64,000 bases of DNA from Neobacillus drentensis. GTDB lineage: Bacteria; Bacillota; Bacilli; Bacillales; Cytobacillaceae. The DNA lies in the NCBI RefSeq assembly GCF_021560175.1, contig NZ_CP091110.1:1478001-1542000 (forward strand). The letters run 5' to 3'. Under the pieces are notes generated by a model. The model worked only from the letters and a program-made list of their open reading frames with translations, had not been told where the DNA came from and did not search any database. Positions 1-8,746 of this stretch are shown here, piece after piece; position 1 is the stretch's first letter, and every line of letters starts with the position of its first letter. The translations under genes and the position numbers were made by a program.

Positions 1-400
1 CAAAGGGCTTATTTTCCTTGTATTTTTTAAATGTTTGACGATATTGCTCAAGGGCTGTTTGAAAACGGTCAAATCGGAATGGTTTGACAATATAATCCAC
101 AACGCCTGCCCGGAAAATCTCCTGGATATGTTGTGGAGCGCGATTGGCTGTTAAGAGTATGACGTCTAAAGGATAATGGTTATTTCTAATGGTTTGTAAC
201 AAAGTAAGTCCATTTGTGTCTGGTAAAAAGAAATCTAGTAAAACGAGATTTGGCTTTTCTTTGTTGATGCAGTAAATGGCCTCTTTACCAGTGAAAGCTT
301 TTCCAGCTAACTTAAAGCCAGGAAGCTTGGAAACGAATTGAGCATTAATCTCCATGACCATCGGATCATCCTCGACAATCAAGACTTTGATTGGCTCCAT
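1..400 (-). CDS. Response regulator, DctR/CitT-like (partial, 3' end outside window)
   Basis: The visible 133 residues are an N-terminal receiver domain of a two-component response regulator; the rest lies beyond the left edge. The acidic pocket (E10, D11, D12), the phospho-acceptor D56 in LVLLDFFLPD, and the conserved lysine in YIVKPFRF near residue 107 are all visible. The start is the ATG at 400, preceded by AAAGGAG. It lies directly downstream of the dicarboxylate carrier dctP on the same strand, which fits the DctR/MalR/CitT group that controls C4-dicarboxylate or citrate uptake in Bacillus. That sub-family is inferred from context, because the DNA-binding half is not visible. The partner sensor kinase would lie further left. 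Confidence 0.85.
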   Translation of the reverse strand, partial: MEPIKVLIVEDDPMVMEINAQFVSKLPGFKLAGKAFTGKEAIYCINKEKPNLVLLDFFLPDTNGLTLLQTIRNNHYPLDVILLTANRAPQHIQEIFRAGVVDYIVKPFRFDRFQTALEQYRQTFKKYKENKPF

Positions 401-465
401 GACTTTTCTCCTTTGATATCTTTTCTCCCATTATAACCTACTTTTTTTCCTATCCTCAAAGAAAC

Positions 466-484
466 AGCCACGATTTTCGTGGCT
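466..484 (-). terminator. Rho-independent terminator of dctP
   Basis: A perfect 8-bp stem (AGCCACGA / TCGTGGCT) with a 3-nt loop lies just past the dctP stop codon. On the minus strand it is followed by a T-rich stretch. It separates dctP from the response regulator gene. Confidence 0.7.
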
Positions 485-512
485 GAGGACGTTTATCTAG
501 TTTTGTGGGAGG

Positions 513-1766
513 TTAGGCTGTTTGACTAATAGACTGCTTGTCTGTAACATTCTCATCGAATTCGTTTTCCATTTTCGATACAACCACTGTGGCAACCCCG
601 TTGCCAATTAGATTTGTTAAAGCACGAGCAGTTGACATAAAGCGGTCAACCCCTAGAAGAAGGGCAATACCTTCAACAGGCACGCTTGGGAATGCAGCCA
701 GGGTTGCTGCTAAGGTGACAAAACCGGAACCTGTTACACCAGCAGCACCTTTTGAAGTAAGCATTAAAACACCAAGTAGTGTGACTTCCTGACCAAAGCT
801 TAAATGAACCCCAAATGCCTGAGCAATAAATAGAGCAGCCATAGAAAGATAGATTGATGTTCCATCTAAATTAAAAGAGTATCCAGTAGGAACAACTAGG
901 CCAACAACCGACTTGGAGCAGCCGTAATTTTCCAGCTTCTCCACCATTTTAGGAAGAGCGGATTCTGATGATGATGTCCCTAGGACCAAGAAGATTTCAT
1001 CTTTTATATATTTTATAAATTGAAAAATATTAAATCGGTAGAACTTAGCAATACTGCCTAACACCACAACAATAAACACTACCATCGCTAAAACAGTTAA
1101 CCCGAACAATTTTCCAAGAGACACGAGGGAACCAATACCGAATTCGCCAATTGTATAGGAAATCGCACCAAAGGCTGCAATTGGTGAATAGTACATAATA
1201 AGATTTACAATCCGGAAGAAAGTATCCGACAATTTCTCGAAGAGGTTAAGGACGACCTTTCCATGTTCACCGAGGCCAGATAAAGCAATTCCGAATAAAA
1301 CAGCTAAAAAGAGAATCGGTAACAGCTGCCCGTTTACCATTGCCCCCAAAAAGTTATCAGGAATGATTCCCATGATAAAATCCATGAAACTATGGCTTCC
1401 TTCGGCTGCTTGTTTCGTGAATTGGGTAATGTCCCCTTTTGCACTGTGAGCATTTACACCTGAACCGGGTTTAAAAATAGTAGCAAAGAGTATCCCAATC
1501 GCCAAGGAAATGGTGGAAACGATTTCAAAGTATAGTAATGCTTTTCCACCGATTCGGCCGACTTTTTTCATATCTCCCATTCCAGCAATTCCGACGACAA
1601 TCGTTAAGAAGATGATTGGTGCAATTACCATTTTAATCATTTTGACAAAGATATCTGATAAAACTTTTAAATCAGCACCTGCTTTTGGAAATATGGCACC
1701 AAAAATAATACCAAGAACTATTGCGATTAAAACCTGTGTTGTAAGACTTTTAAAACTGATTTTCAT
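513..1766 (-). CDS. dctP: C4-dicarboxylate:cation symporter (DctA/DctP, DAACS family)
   Basis: This 417-residue integral membrane protein matches the dicarboxylate/amino acid:cation symporter family in length and motifs. The serine-rich re-entrant loop GTSSSESALPKM and the substrate/cation-site segments TGYSFNLDGTSIY and GVDRFMSTARALTN are all present, the last being typical of succinate/malate/fumarate carriers rather than glutamate ones. It has about eight transmembrane segments plus two re-entrant hairpins. It is the first gene of a minus-strand unit followed by a response regulator. Its promoter region carries a sigma-A-like promoter, a downstream cre site and a tandem 11-bp repeat that is probably a response-regulator box, so both carbon catabolite repression and two-component induction are likely. 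Confidence 0.93.
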   Translation of the reverse strand: MKISFKSLTTQVLIAIVLGIIFGAIFPKAGADLKVLSDIFVKMIKMVIAPIIFLTIVVGIAGMGDMKKVGRIGGKALLYFEIVSTISLAIGILFATIFKPGSGVNAHSAKGDITQFTKQAAEGSHSFMDFIMGIIPDNFLGAMVNGQLLPILFLAVLFGIALSGLGEHGKVVLNLFEKLSDTFFRIVNLIMYYSPIAAFGAISYTIGEFGIGSLVSLGKLFGLTVLAMVVFIVVVLGSIAKFYRFNIFQFIKYIKDEIFLVLGTSSSESALPKMVEKLENYGCSKSVVGLVVPTGYSFNLDGTSIYLSMAALFIAQAFGVHLSFGQEVTLLGVLMLTSKGAAGVTGSGFVTLAATLAAFPSVPVEGIALLLGVDRFMSTARALTNLIGNGVATVVVSKMENEFDENVTDKQSISQTA

Positions 1767-1793
1767 TACCCAATCCCCCTTATTTCACTAAAA

Positions 1794-1807
1794 TGTAAAC
1801 ACTTACA
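1794..1807. promoter_or_regulatory. cre site (CcpA operator) of dctP
   Basis: TGTAAACACTTACA matches the cre consensus TGWAANCGNTNWCA with one mismatch at the central G. It sits downstream of the predicted dctP transcription start, where bound CcpA would act as a roadblock. Confidence 0.65.
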
Positions 1808-1844
1808 AATTAAGTCAAACCAAGATGTTGTAAACTCTATTGAG

Positions 1845-1873
1845 AGTATATATTTTAGCGAATAGTCTGACAA
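1845..1873 (-). promoter_or_regulatory. dctP promoter
   Basis: On the minus strand the sequence reads TTGTCA, 17 bp, TATACT, a good sigma-A-type promoter. The predicted start of transcription is near 1838, about 70 bp upstream of the dctP start codon. Confidence 0.65.
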
Positions 1874-1904
1874 TGTTTTGGTTATATCGTTCTTTTTGGT
1901 GATT

Positions 1905-1926
1905 TTGGTCACAAATTGGTCACAAA
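1905..1926. promoter_or_regulatory. Tandem 11-bp repeat, probable response-regulator box
   Basis: The undecamer TTGGTCACAAA occurs twice without a gap (1905-1915 and 1916-1926), one helical turn apart. It lies upstream of the dctP -35 box. Position and tandem form fit an activator site for the neighbouring response regulator. That assignment is an inference. Confidence 0.5.
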
Positions 1927-1942
1927 ATAATTCGTAACAAAA

Positions 1943-1981
1943 AACCACGAAAGTCTACTAAGGAGTAGGCCGTTCGTGGTT
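1943..1981 (-). terminator. Terminator of the AraC-family gene
   Basis: The arms AACCACGAA and TTCGTGGTT pair around a loop that includes the end of the AraC coding region. On the minus strand the stem is followed by TTTTTTGTT. It ends transcription before the divergent-looking dctP control region. Confidence 0.65.
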
Positions 1982-2974
1982 CTTTTTGCGATATTCGGCG
2001 GGAGTAGTGCCATGAGTTTTTTTAAATGATTTATAGAAAAACGTAATATTGGTATATCCGACTTTGTTAGCGATTTGGTCAATGGTTAAATCGGTATTCT
2101 CAAGCAGGGTACAGGCATTTTTTATTTTTAATTGATGGGATAATTCAATAAATGTTTTGCCTAAATTGGTTTTTAGTAATCTAGTTAGATGATTCGGATG
2201 AAAGTGGAACCTCTCAGCCGTTTGTTCTAGGGTCATTGTCTGATAATTTTGTTCCATAAAACTTAGAATCTCCGAGATAATCGCTTTCTTAAAGGTTGGT
2301 TCTTCTTTGTCTTTCGAATAGCTATTATAAATCCTTAAAAGCTCTGTAAAAATTAACAGCATATAAGAATTGATCGCCTCATTTGAGCAAAGCTGTGGAT
2401 GAAAGAATTCTCCCAATGCTTGGATAATGATTTCTTTAAGTCGATTGTTAGATCCTTTAGGAAATATGATATACCGGCTATTTTGCTTTTGTTGGTATAT
2501 GGCATTCACGAAAAAATCGGTTAATAAATCATTTCCTGACAGCCTTTGAAGCAGTGCTGAATCAAAATAACTAGTTCGAATCATAATGTTAATAATAATA
2601 TCATTCTCGGAGGCGCTTTCAATTCCGTGCAGAACATTTGTATCAAGTAAACAGAGGTCCCCTTCTTTGAGAATTACCTCTTTGCCATTTATATACTGTG
2701 TACAAGTACCTGAGTAAACATAATTCATTTCAATAAAAGAATGTCTATGTTCGGTGAAATTGATAAAACGAGGGTGTTTTAGAAAAACAACATTTTGCTC
2801 AGGTTTAAAAAAATATTCTAATGGTACAATGTCGGGTGCTTGAACATCTTTCGAAAAAGTAAGTTCTGAGTCTTCCAAGCGGGAGTACTGTCTAGGGTTT
2901 TCAGGTGTGCCTGAATACTTTTTTTCAAAGACATTCATCTCCCTCAATTGTTTCTCGATACTATTTGTATCCAT
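1958..2974 (-). CDS. AraC-family transcriptional regulator (cupin sensor + double HTH)
   Basis: The N-terminal part contains an AraC-type cupin sensor (FTEHRHSFIEMNYVYSG, then LKEGDLCLLDTNVLHGIE). The last 100 residues hold two helix-turn-helix motifs, the second in IANKVGYTNITFFYKSFK. I place the start at the ATG at 2974 (338 residues), because AAAGGAGGG at 2983-2991 overlaps the in-frame GTG at 2983 and sits 8 bp before this ATG. Organisation and linker sequence resemble the AraC proteins at 8747 and 25906, but the recognition helices differ. It is a single-gene unit. Its target is unknown; the adjacent exporters or a rhamnose/glycoside gene are possible. Confidence 0.85.
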   Translation of the reverse strand: MDTNSIEKQLREMNVFEKKYSGTPENPRQYSRLEDSELTFSKDVQAPDIVPLEYFFKPEQNVVFLKHPRFINFTEHRHSFIEMNYVYSGTCTQYINGKEVILKEGDLCLLDTNVLHGIESASENDIIINIMIRTSYFDSALLQRLSGNDLLTDFFVNAIYQQKQNSRYIIFPKGSNNRLKEIIIQALGEFFHPQLCSNEAINSYMLLIFTELLRIYNSYSKDKEEPTFKKAIISEILSFMEQNYQTMTLEQTAERFHFHPNHLTRLLKTNLGKTFIELSHQLKIKNACTLLENTDLTIDQIANKVGYTNITFFYKSFKKTHGTTPAEYRKKNHERPTP

Positions 2975-3186
2975 GTTCATCACCCTCCTTTGTTGATTAT
3001 CAAATTCTTATAAATATAGTTTATCAATTTCTTATTTTTTTATAAAGTAAGGGATGACTGTAAGTACGGAGGTCTAAACCATTTAACACTATAAAATATT
3101 GTTTTATAATCTTTAGCTATGCGAAATAAAATGCTATACTATTAAAAGTTTCCAATAATAACATCCTAGAGGGGTTGTTCATTTAA

Positions 3187-4101
3187 ATGTCTAGTACCAT
3201 AAAAGCTTTTATTAGTCTCTTTTTGGTGTCTGTATTGTGGGGTTGTAATTATCCAGTCAGTTCCTATTTGCTGCAAGGATTCTCACCTGTTTTCTTATCA
3301 ACTGTTCGAATTTGCTCTACTTCACTTTTCTTGATTATCTGTGCCTTGATACATAAGGGGATGAAACGTCCAACCATTTCAGAGTGGAAATTCCTCATTG
3401 GTGTCGGGATCTTTGGAACTTTGTTAAATCAAACTTTCTACTTTACGGGTCTCCACCATACAACACCAGCTAACGCCTCTTTAATTATAGCCTTGGCACC
3501 CATAGCAACTATTTTGTTGGAACGGATTATTTTTAAGGTCAAATTTACAATAAAAAAATCTGCAGGAGCCCTTATTAGTTTAATCGGTGTTTTTTCCATT
3601 ATTGGCATTGCAAATGGCGCTTTAGGAATCTCGTGGGGAGATTTTAACATACTAATCGCCATGCTTTGCCTCTCGATTAGTATCCTATTTATCCGAGGTT
3701 TAGCGAAAACTATGGACACCTTTATTATTACTGTTTATTCGACTGTACTAGGAAGTGTATTGATGATTCCAGCAGCTGGAGTTGAGAATTTGGTGAGCGG
3801 TTCTGTTATCAGTCATTCTCTCTTTATGTGGATATTGTTAGCTTGTGCTGGGATTATCGCTCAAGGAGTAGCCGGTTTTTGGTGGAATAAAGGGGTAGCG
3901 AAAGTTGGTGCAGGTACAGCGTCGATGTTCATGAATATCCAGCCATTTGTCGCCATTCTTGCTTCCCATTTTATTTTAGGCAATCATATCTCGCTTAATC
4001 AAATCTTTGGCGGTATCTTGGTATTACTCGGCGTATTTATAGCGAATATGCCATCGGTTAAAACGGTCGTTTCTGCAGGGTCAAATAAAGCGGCAATGTA
4101 A
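3187..4101 (+). CDS. DMT-superfamily transporter (two EamA domains)
   Basis: This is a hydrophobic protein of 304 residues with ten predicted membrane helices arranged as two EamA repeats. Typical features are LWGCNYPVSSYLL at the N terminus, LNQTFYFTGLHHTTPANASL in the first repeat, and GAGTASMFMNIQPFVAILAS in the second. Members export metabolites or amino acids, but the substrate cannot be read from sequence. It is followed by an MFS gene 62 bp downstream, separated by a weak hairpin. Confidence 0.85.
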   Translation: MSSTIKAFISLFLVSVLWGCNYPVSSYLLQGFSPVFLSTVRICSTSLFLIICALIHKGMKRPTISEWKFLIGVGIFGTLLNQTFYFTGLHHTTPANASLIIALAPIATILLERIIFKVKFTIKKSAGALISLIGVFSIIGIANGALGISWGDFNILIAMLCLSISILFIRGLAKTMDTFIITVYSTVLGSVLMIPAAGVENLVSGSVISHSLFMWILLACAGIIAQGVAGFWWNKGVAKVGAGTASMFMNIQPFVAILASHFILGNHISLNQIFGGILVLLGVFIANMPSVKTVVSAGSNKAAM

Positions 4102-4102
4102 A

Positions 4103-4135
4103 GAGTCCTCCTACTTTAGGGAAGACTTTTTTTAT
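4103..4135 (+). terminator. Possible terminator after the EamA gene
   Basis: AGTCCTCC and GGGAAGACT form an imperfect stem followed by a run of T. The stem is weak, so some read-through into the MFS gene is likely. Confidence 0.4.
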
Positions 4136-4163
4136 TAGTCTTAAGGATAGGGAGAATTACGAA

Positions 4164-5363
4164 ATGATAAACAATGTAACAGAGGATATAGCAAAAGGGA
4201 AGATCCTTACAAAGCGGCTCGTCTTACTGATGTCAATCACATGCGGTCTTGCTGTTGCAAACCTTTACTATAATCAACCGCTTTTAGCTGACATGGGACG
4301 GACATTCCATGCCAGTTCACATCAAGTTGGCAATATTTCAATGTTTACTCAAATTGGGTATGCAATAGGGATGTTTTTGTTTGTGCCTTTGGGAGATATG
4401 AGAGAACGCCGTCGGCTTATAACCATTTTACTGGCTGCTGTAACCATTTCTCTCGTTGGTGTCGCTGCAGCACAAACTCTCCTTTGGATATATGTGGCTA
4501 GTCTGGCTGTTGGAATCACTACAGTTGTTCCTCAGGTAATTATTCCACTCGCAGCTCAAATGGCGGAGCCGGAGGAAAGAGGAAAAGTAATTGGTAGTGT
4601 GATGAGCGGGTTACTTTTTGGTATTCTTCTCGCACGAACAGTAGCCGGTTTTATTGGAGGAAGCTTTGGCTGGCGCATGATGTATTGGGTTGCTGCGGTA
4701 TTAATGTTAGCATTAGCGCTCATTCTAAAACATTTCTTGCCTAAAAGTTATCCCGAAGCAAACTTGACCTATCGCCAAGTTCTAAAATCCATCGGTGAAT
4801 TAATTGTAACTCAGCCAACCTTAAGAGAAGCGTCCTTAGTTGGAGCCTTGTTATTTGGAAGTTTTAGTGTATTCTGGACTTCGCTTGCCTTTTATTTAGA
4901 GGGAGCACCGTTTAACTTTGGAAGTGAAGTGACTGGTTTATTTGGGTTGGTTGGTGTTGTCGGTGCTGGAGCAGCGCCCCTTGTAGGACGTTTAGCGGAT
5001 CGGTTTAGCCCTAAGTCATTGGTTGGTATGTTCATTATCATTACATTGTTATCCTACCTTTTCTTTGGATTTTTAGGTTCTGCTGTCTGGGGAATAATTG
5101 TTGGCGTTATTCTATTGGATTTAGGTGTGCAGGGAGCACAAATCTCCAACCAAACAAGAATCTATAGTTTAGTTCCAGAGGCTAGAAGCCGTTTAAATAC
5201 CGTATTTATGGTTACCTATTTCCTTGGCGGTTCGCTAGGTTCCTCACTTGGCAGTTATGCTTGGAACCTTTGGCAGTGGCAGGGCGTGTGCTTAACAGGA
5301 GGAATGATGATTGTATTAGGGTTCTTTGTTTGGGGAATCCACCAGCTAAAATATAAAAGTTAA
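4164..5363 (+). CDS. MFS transporter (drug:H+ antiporter-like)
   Basis: A 399-residue, twelve-helix major facilitator. The loop between helices 2 and 3 has the MFS signature GDMRERRRL, and the helix 5 region has GKVIGSVMSGLLFGILLART, similar to the antiporter motif C region of 12-TMS exporters such as AraJ/YgaY-type carriers. The stretch NLYYNQPLLADMGRTF at the N terminus is characteristic of this exporter group. A GGGAG site precedes the ATG. The substrate is unknown. Confidence 0.85.
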   Translation: MINNVTEDIAKGKILTKRLVLLMSITCGLAVANLYYNQPLLADMGRTFHASSHQVGNISMFTQIGYAIGMFLFVPLGDMRERRRLITILLAAVTISLVGVAAAQTLLWIYVASLAVGITTVVPQVIIPLAAQMAEPEERGKVIGSVMSGLLFGILLARTVAGFIGGSFGWRMMYWVAAVLMLALALILKHFLPKSYPEANLTYRQVLKSIGELIVTQPTLREASLVGALLFGSFSVFWTSLAFYLEGAPFNFGSEVTGLFGLVGVVGAGAAPLVGRLADRFSPKSLVGMFIIITLLSYLFFGFLGSAVWGIIVGVILLDLGVQGAQISNQTRIYSLVPEARSRLNTVFMVTYFLGGSLGSSLGSYAWNLWQWQGVCLTGGMMIVLGFFVWGIHQLKYKS

Positions 5364-5370
5364 TCATTTA

Positions 5371-5402
5371 ACATCACAGACTGATTCTGTGGTGTTTTTT
5401 TA
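5371..5402 (+). terminator. Terminator of the MFS gene
   Basis: ACATCACAGA and TCTGTGGTGT form a 10-bp stem with one G-U pair and a 5-nt loop, followed by seven T. The T tract directly abuts the inserted element at 5404. Confidence 0.8.
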
Positions 5403-5403
5403 T

Positions 5404-5680
5404 GGCTCTGTTGTAACTGATTGTTGATTTATTTCACTGTGTTTGAAAAATAAACGGAAAAATTCCGTTTAAATTGGCAAATACCCATATTTACTTAAAA
5501 AAGAGGAAGTTTTTCCGTTTATATTATCCAAATCTTTGGATTTTGTCTTATTAGAGCAGTTAATCGGAATATCTCCGCTTATATCTGGTTCTTAAGCTTC
5601 AAGCATATACTTTAGCCGGAAATTCTCCGCTTATGAATTCTCAAATCTACACGAAAATAACAATGAATAATAACAGAGCC
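5404..5680. mobile_element. MITE-like non-autonomous element (277 bp) with TIRs and 8-bp target duplication
   Basis: The ends are imperfect inverted repeats of about 27 bp. The left end begins GGCTCTGTTGTAACTGATTG and the right end closes AATAACAGAGCC. The octamer TTTTTTAT flanks both sides (5396-5403 and 5681-5688), as expected of a target site duplication. TIR start and duplication length resemble the IS6 (IS240/IS26) family, whose ends begin GG(T/C)TCTGTTG; the family link is an inference. There is no open reading frame inside. It contains four hairpin units (CGGAAAAATTCCG at 5455, a GGAAGTTTTTCC-type unit near 5507, CGGAATATCTCCG near 5565, CGGAAATTCTCCG near 5617), spaced 50-60 bp. It fills most of the gap between the MFS gene and rhaB. 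Confidence 0.6.
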
Positions 5681-5785
5681 TTTTTTATAAAAAAAAAATG
5701 AGAGGTCAAATGCAAATAAGGACAATAAATTGGTCGAATTAAGTTATAGGAAAAACGTCATTTTCTAGTATTATTTAGGTATATC

Positions 5786-5799
5786 AGTAAGCGTTTCCA
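5786..5799. promoter_or_regulatory. cre site upstream of rhaB
   Basis: AGTAAGCGTTTCCA matches the cre consensus except at its first base. It lies only a few bases upstream of the rhaB ribosome site, where CcpA would block elongation. Confidence 0.65.
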
Positions 5800-5816
5800 A
5801 CCGAGAGGTGATGTTA

Positions 5817-7235
5817 ATGACAAAATACAGTATTGCTGTTGATATTGGTGCTTCTAGCGGCCGACTAATTTTAGGATGGCTAGAAAATGGGTTATTAAAA
5901 TTAGATGAATTTCATCGTTTTGAAAACAAGATTGTTAAAAAAGGTGACTCCTATTGCTGGGAAGCCGATCAGCTTTTTCAAGAAATCAAACATGGATTAA
6001 AAAAGTGCAATGAACTCGGCATTAAGCCGAATAGTATCGGAATCGATACATGGGCCGTTGACTTTGTCTTACTAGATGAAAACGATCAACCATTAACAGA
6101 GGCTGTTTCCTATCGTGACCCTCGAACAGACGGAATGATGGAGCAGGTTTTTGAAAAGATCATGAAGGAGCGTCTGTATCTAGAAACAGGCATCCAGTTC
6201 CAAAAATTTAATACGATTTATCAATTATACTCGATTAAAAAACAGTCACCGGAAATTTTAGAACAAGCAAAATCATTCTTAATGATTCCCGATTACTTTA
6301 ATTATTTACTTACAGGAAAAAAAGCAAACGAATACACGAACGCGACATCTACTCAGCTAGTCAATGCTTTTACAAAAAAATGGGATCATGACTTATTAGA
6401 TTTGTTAGGAATCAATCAAGAAATGTTCCATGAAATTAAGACACCTAAGACTATTCTTGGCACATTAACAGAAGAACTAGTTTCAGAGTTAGGCTTTGAC
6501 CTTCAAGTCATTCTGCCGGCCACACATGATACAGGTTCAGCCGTTATTGCCGTACCAGAAGAAAATGAAACCATTTATATCAGTTCCGGTACATGGTCAT
6601 TGATTGGAGTGGAAAACTACTTCCCAATCTGCGTTACCAAAGCATTGGATTACAATTTTACAAATGAAGGCGGTATCGATTATCAATACCGTTTCTTAAA
6701 AAATATTATGGGTCTTTGGATGATCCAAGAGGTAAGACGTAACTACAATAATGACTATTCTTTTGCTGAACTCGTTGATTTAGCTAGAGAAGCAAAGGAC
6801 TTTAAGGCTGTAGTGAATGTAAATGATGACCGGTTCCTAAAACCAGAAAACATGATTCAAGAAATCATGAATTATTGTGTGGAAACAGGCCAGCCGGTTC
6901 CTGCTACTCCTGGGGAAGTAGCAAAATGCGTATATGATAGTTTAGCAGTCAGCTATCAGGATGCCGTAAATGAAATTGAAGAAATTTTTGAAAAGAGATT
7001 CGAAAAAATCAATGTCATCGGCGGCGGCTGTCAAAATGAAATGCTGAATCAACTTGTCGCGGATGTAACAAAGAAAGAAGTATATGCAGGACCTGTTGAA
7101 GCAACGGCCATAGGCAATATCGTGGCCCAGTTAATGGCTCTAGATGAGATCCAGGATATTAACGAAGCTCGTACGATTGTTAAAAATTCATTTGAAGTGA
7201 AAAAATATTTGCCCACTGCACCGATTACAAATTAA
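5817..7235 (+). CDS. rhaB: L-rhamnulokinase
   Basis: This FGGY-family kinase phosphorylates L-rhamnulose to L-rhamnulose 1-phosphate in the cytoplasm. The N terminus carries the phosphate loop AVDIGASSGRLILG. SIGIDTWAVDFVLLD and YRDPRTDGMM are the RhaB-type substrate motifs, ISSGTWSLIGVE marks the second domain, and INVIGGGCQNEMLNQ is the adenosine motif. The length (472 residues) is usual for RhaB. I place the start at the ATG at 5817 because GAGAGG ends 8 bp before it; GTG 5808 and ATG 5811 would overlap that site. rhaA follows after 21 bp, so the two form an operon. No aldolase (RhaD) or mutarotase (RhaM) gene accompanies them. Confidence 0.95.
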   Translation: MTKYSIAVDIGASSGRLILGWLENGLLKLDEFHRFENKIVKKGDSYCWEADQLFQEIKHGLKKCNELGIKPNSIGIDTWAVDFVLLDENDQPLTEAVSYRDPRTDGMMEQVFEKIMKERLYLETGIQFQKFNTIYQLYSIKKQSPEILEQAKSFLMIPDYFNYLLTGKKANEYTNATSTQLVNAFTKKWDHDLLDLLGINQEMFHEIKTPKTILGTLTEELVSELGFDLQVILPATHDTGSAVIAVPEENETIYISSGTWSLIGVENYFPICVTKALDYNFTNEGGIDYQYRFLKNIMGLWMIQEVRRNYNNDYSFAELVDLAREAKDFKAVVNVNDDRFLKPENMIQEIMNYCVETGQPVPATPGEVAKCVYDSLAVSYQDAVNEIEEIFEKRFEKINVIGGGCQNEMLNQLVADVTKKEVYAGPVEATAIGNIVAQLMALDEIQDINEARTIVKNSFEVKKYLPTAPITN

Positions 7236-7256
7236 CAGATAGAGAGGAAGAATGAC

Positions 7257-8510
7257 ATGTCTATTCAAGAAAACTATGAACTTGCGAAAAAGGCTTATGA
7301 AAAATGGGGAATTAATGTTGACGAAGTCATTGAAACTTTAAAAAATGTACCGATTTCGATTCATTGCTGGCAGGGCGATGATGTTGGCGGATTCGAAGTA
7401 AACCAGAAAGAATTATCAGGTGGAATTTCCGTTACTGGAAATTATCCAGGAAAAGCATCCACACCTGAGGAATTAAGAGCTGACTTAGAAAAAGCACTTT
7501 CCTTAATTCCTGGGAAACATCGTGTCAACCTACATGCCATTTATGCTGAAACAAATGGAGAAGTAGTTGAAAGAGATCAATTAGAACCAAAGCATTTCGA
7601 AAACTGGGTGAATTGGGCAAAGGAAAATGGTTTAGGATTAGACTACAACCCAACACTGTTTTCACATCCGAAAGCAGATGATGGTTTGACTCTTTCTCAT
7701 CCAAACGAAGAAATTCGTGAATTCTGGATTAATCACTGTATCGGCAGCCGGAAAATTGGGGAGTACTTCGGTAAAGAACTTGGTACACCAGCCTTAACTA
7801 ACATTTGGATTCCAGATGGCTACAAGGATATTCCAAGTGACCGCCTAACTCCTAGAAAAAGATTAAAAGAATCATTAGATAAGATTTTTGCTGTTGAGGT
7901 AGATGAGAAGTACAATCTTGATGCGGTGGAAAGTAAAGTTTTTGGTCTTGGCTCAGAATCTTATGTCGTTGGTTCTCATGAATTTTATCTCAACTATGCG
8001 ATGAAAAATGATAAATTATGCTTACTAGATACGGGACACTATCATCCAACCGAGACCGTATCCAATAAAATTTCATCCATGTTACTATTTAGCGAAAAGC
8101 TTGCCCTTCACGTTTCCAGACCTGTACGTTGGGACAGTGACCACGTTGTTATCCTTGATGATGAATTAAAAGAAATCGCCTTAGAAATTGTCCGTAATGA
8201 TGCGTTAGATCGTGTGATCATCGGCCTTGACTTCTTTGATGCCAGCATCAACCGTGTGGCTGCATGGACAATTGGAACACGCAACATGATCAAGGCATTA
8301 CTATCTGCTATGTTGGTACCAAACGAGTATTTGAAACAGCTTCAAGAAGAAGGAAACTTCACCGAACGATTAGCGTTAATGGAAGAATTCAAAACGTATC
8401 CATTTGGGGCAGTTTGGGATTACTACTGCGAAAAAATGGGTGTACCAGTAAAAGAATCTTGGTTAGAAGAAGTAAAAGCTTACGAACAAGAAGTCTTATT
8501 AAAAAGATAA
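7257..8510 (+). CDS. rhaA: L-rhamnose isomerase
   Basis: This 417-residue protein is full length for RhaA, which interconverts L-rhamnose and L-rhamnulose with a divalent metal. Recognisable family segments are [13 protein letters not shown] near residue 35, [12 protein letters not shown] near 90, [20 protein letters not shown] near 125, [19 protein letters not shown] near 260, and [16 protein letters not shown] near 285, which holds metal ligands. The AGAGAGGAAG site lies 9 bp upstream of the ATG. It is co-transcribed with rhaB and ends at a strong terminator. The two genes give the entry part of rhamnose breakdown and match the two alpha-rhamnosidases further along. Confidence 0.96.
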   Translation: MSIQENYELAKKAYEKWGINVDEVIETLKNVPISIHCWQGDDVGGFEVNQKELSGGISVTGNYPGKASTPEELRADLEKALSLIPGKHRVNLHAIYAETNGEVVERDQLEPKHFENWVNWAKENGLGLDYNPTLFSHPKADDGLTLSHPNEEIREFWINHCIGSRKIGEYFGKELGTPALTNIWIPDGYKDIPSDRLTPRKRLKESLDKIFAVEVDEKYNLDAVESKVFGLGSESYVVGSHEFYLNYAMKNDKLCLLDTGHYHPTETVSNKISSMLLFSEKLALHVSRPVRWDSDHVVILDDELKEIALEIVRNDALDRVIIGLDFFDASINRVAAWTIGTRNMIKALLSAMLVPNEYLKQLQEEGNFTERLALMEEFKTYPFGAVWDYYCEKMGVPVKESWLEEVKAYEQEVLLKR

Positions 8511-8522
8511 GTAATATTTTAG

Positions 8523-8572
8523 AGAAGACTCAAATTAGGAGTTTATAGACTCCCTTTTGGGTCTTCTTTTTT
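8523..8572 (+). terminator. Terminator of rhaBA
   Basis: AGAAGACTCAAA pairs with TTTGGGTCTTCT around an inner GGAGT/ACTCC hairpin and ends in TTTTTT. This is a strong two-tier intrinsic terminator. Confidence 0.85.
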
Positions 8573-8586
8573 AGGAAAAAGAAGGG

Positions 8587-8696
8587 ATTCTACAAAAAAT
8601 TAAAGAATTCAACGAAATAAAGGAAGAATTCAACGAAGTTTTAGGTTATTCTACAAATTAAAGATAGAATTCTACAAACTAGCGAAAGAATTCTAC
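8587..8696. repeat. Array of six ATTC(T/A)AC motifs with 20/21-bp period
   Basis: The motif ATTCTACAA or ATTCAACGA starts at 8587, 8607, 8628, 8648, 8669 and 8690, so the spacing is 20, 21, 20, 21, 21. The DNA between the cores is AT-rich and variable. The array fills the gap between the rhaBA terminator and the AraC gene at 8747. It has no coding potential. The period equals two helical turns, which puts all cores on one face of the helix. Confidence 0.8.
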
Positions 8697-8746
8697 ATTA
8701 ATTGTAAATAGGTTTCCAGTCCGTTCAATTTGATAGGAGGGTTCAT

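Noticed and set aside
1766..1948. Minus-strand frame of 60 residues upstream of dctP
   Set aside because: It covers the dctP promoter, cre site and operator repeat and has no ribosome site or known domain.
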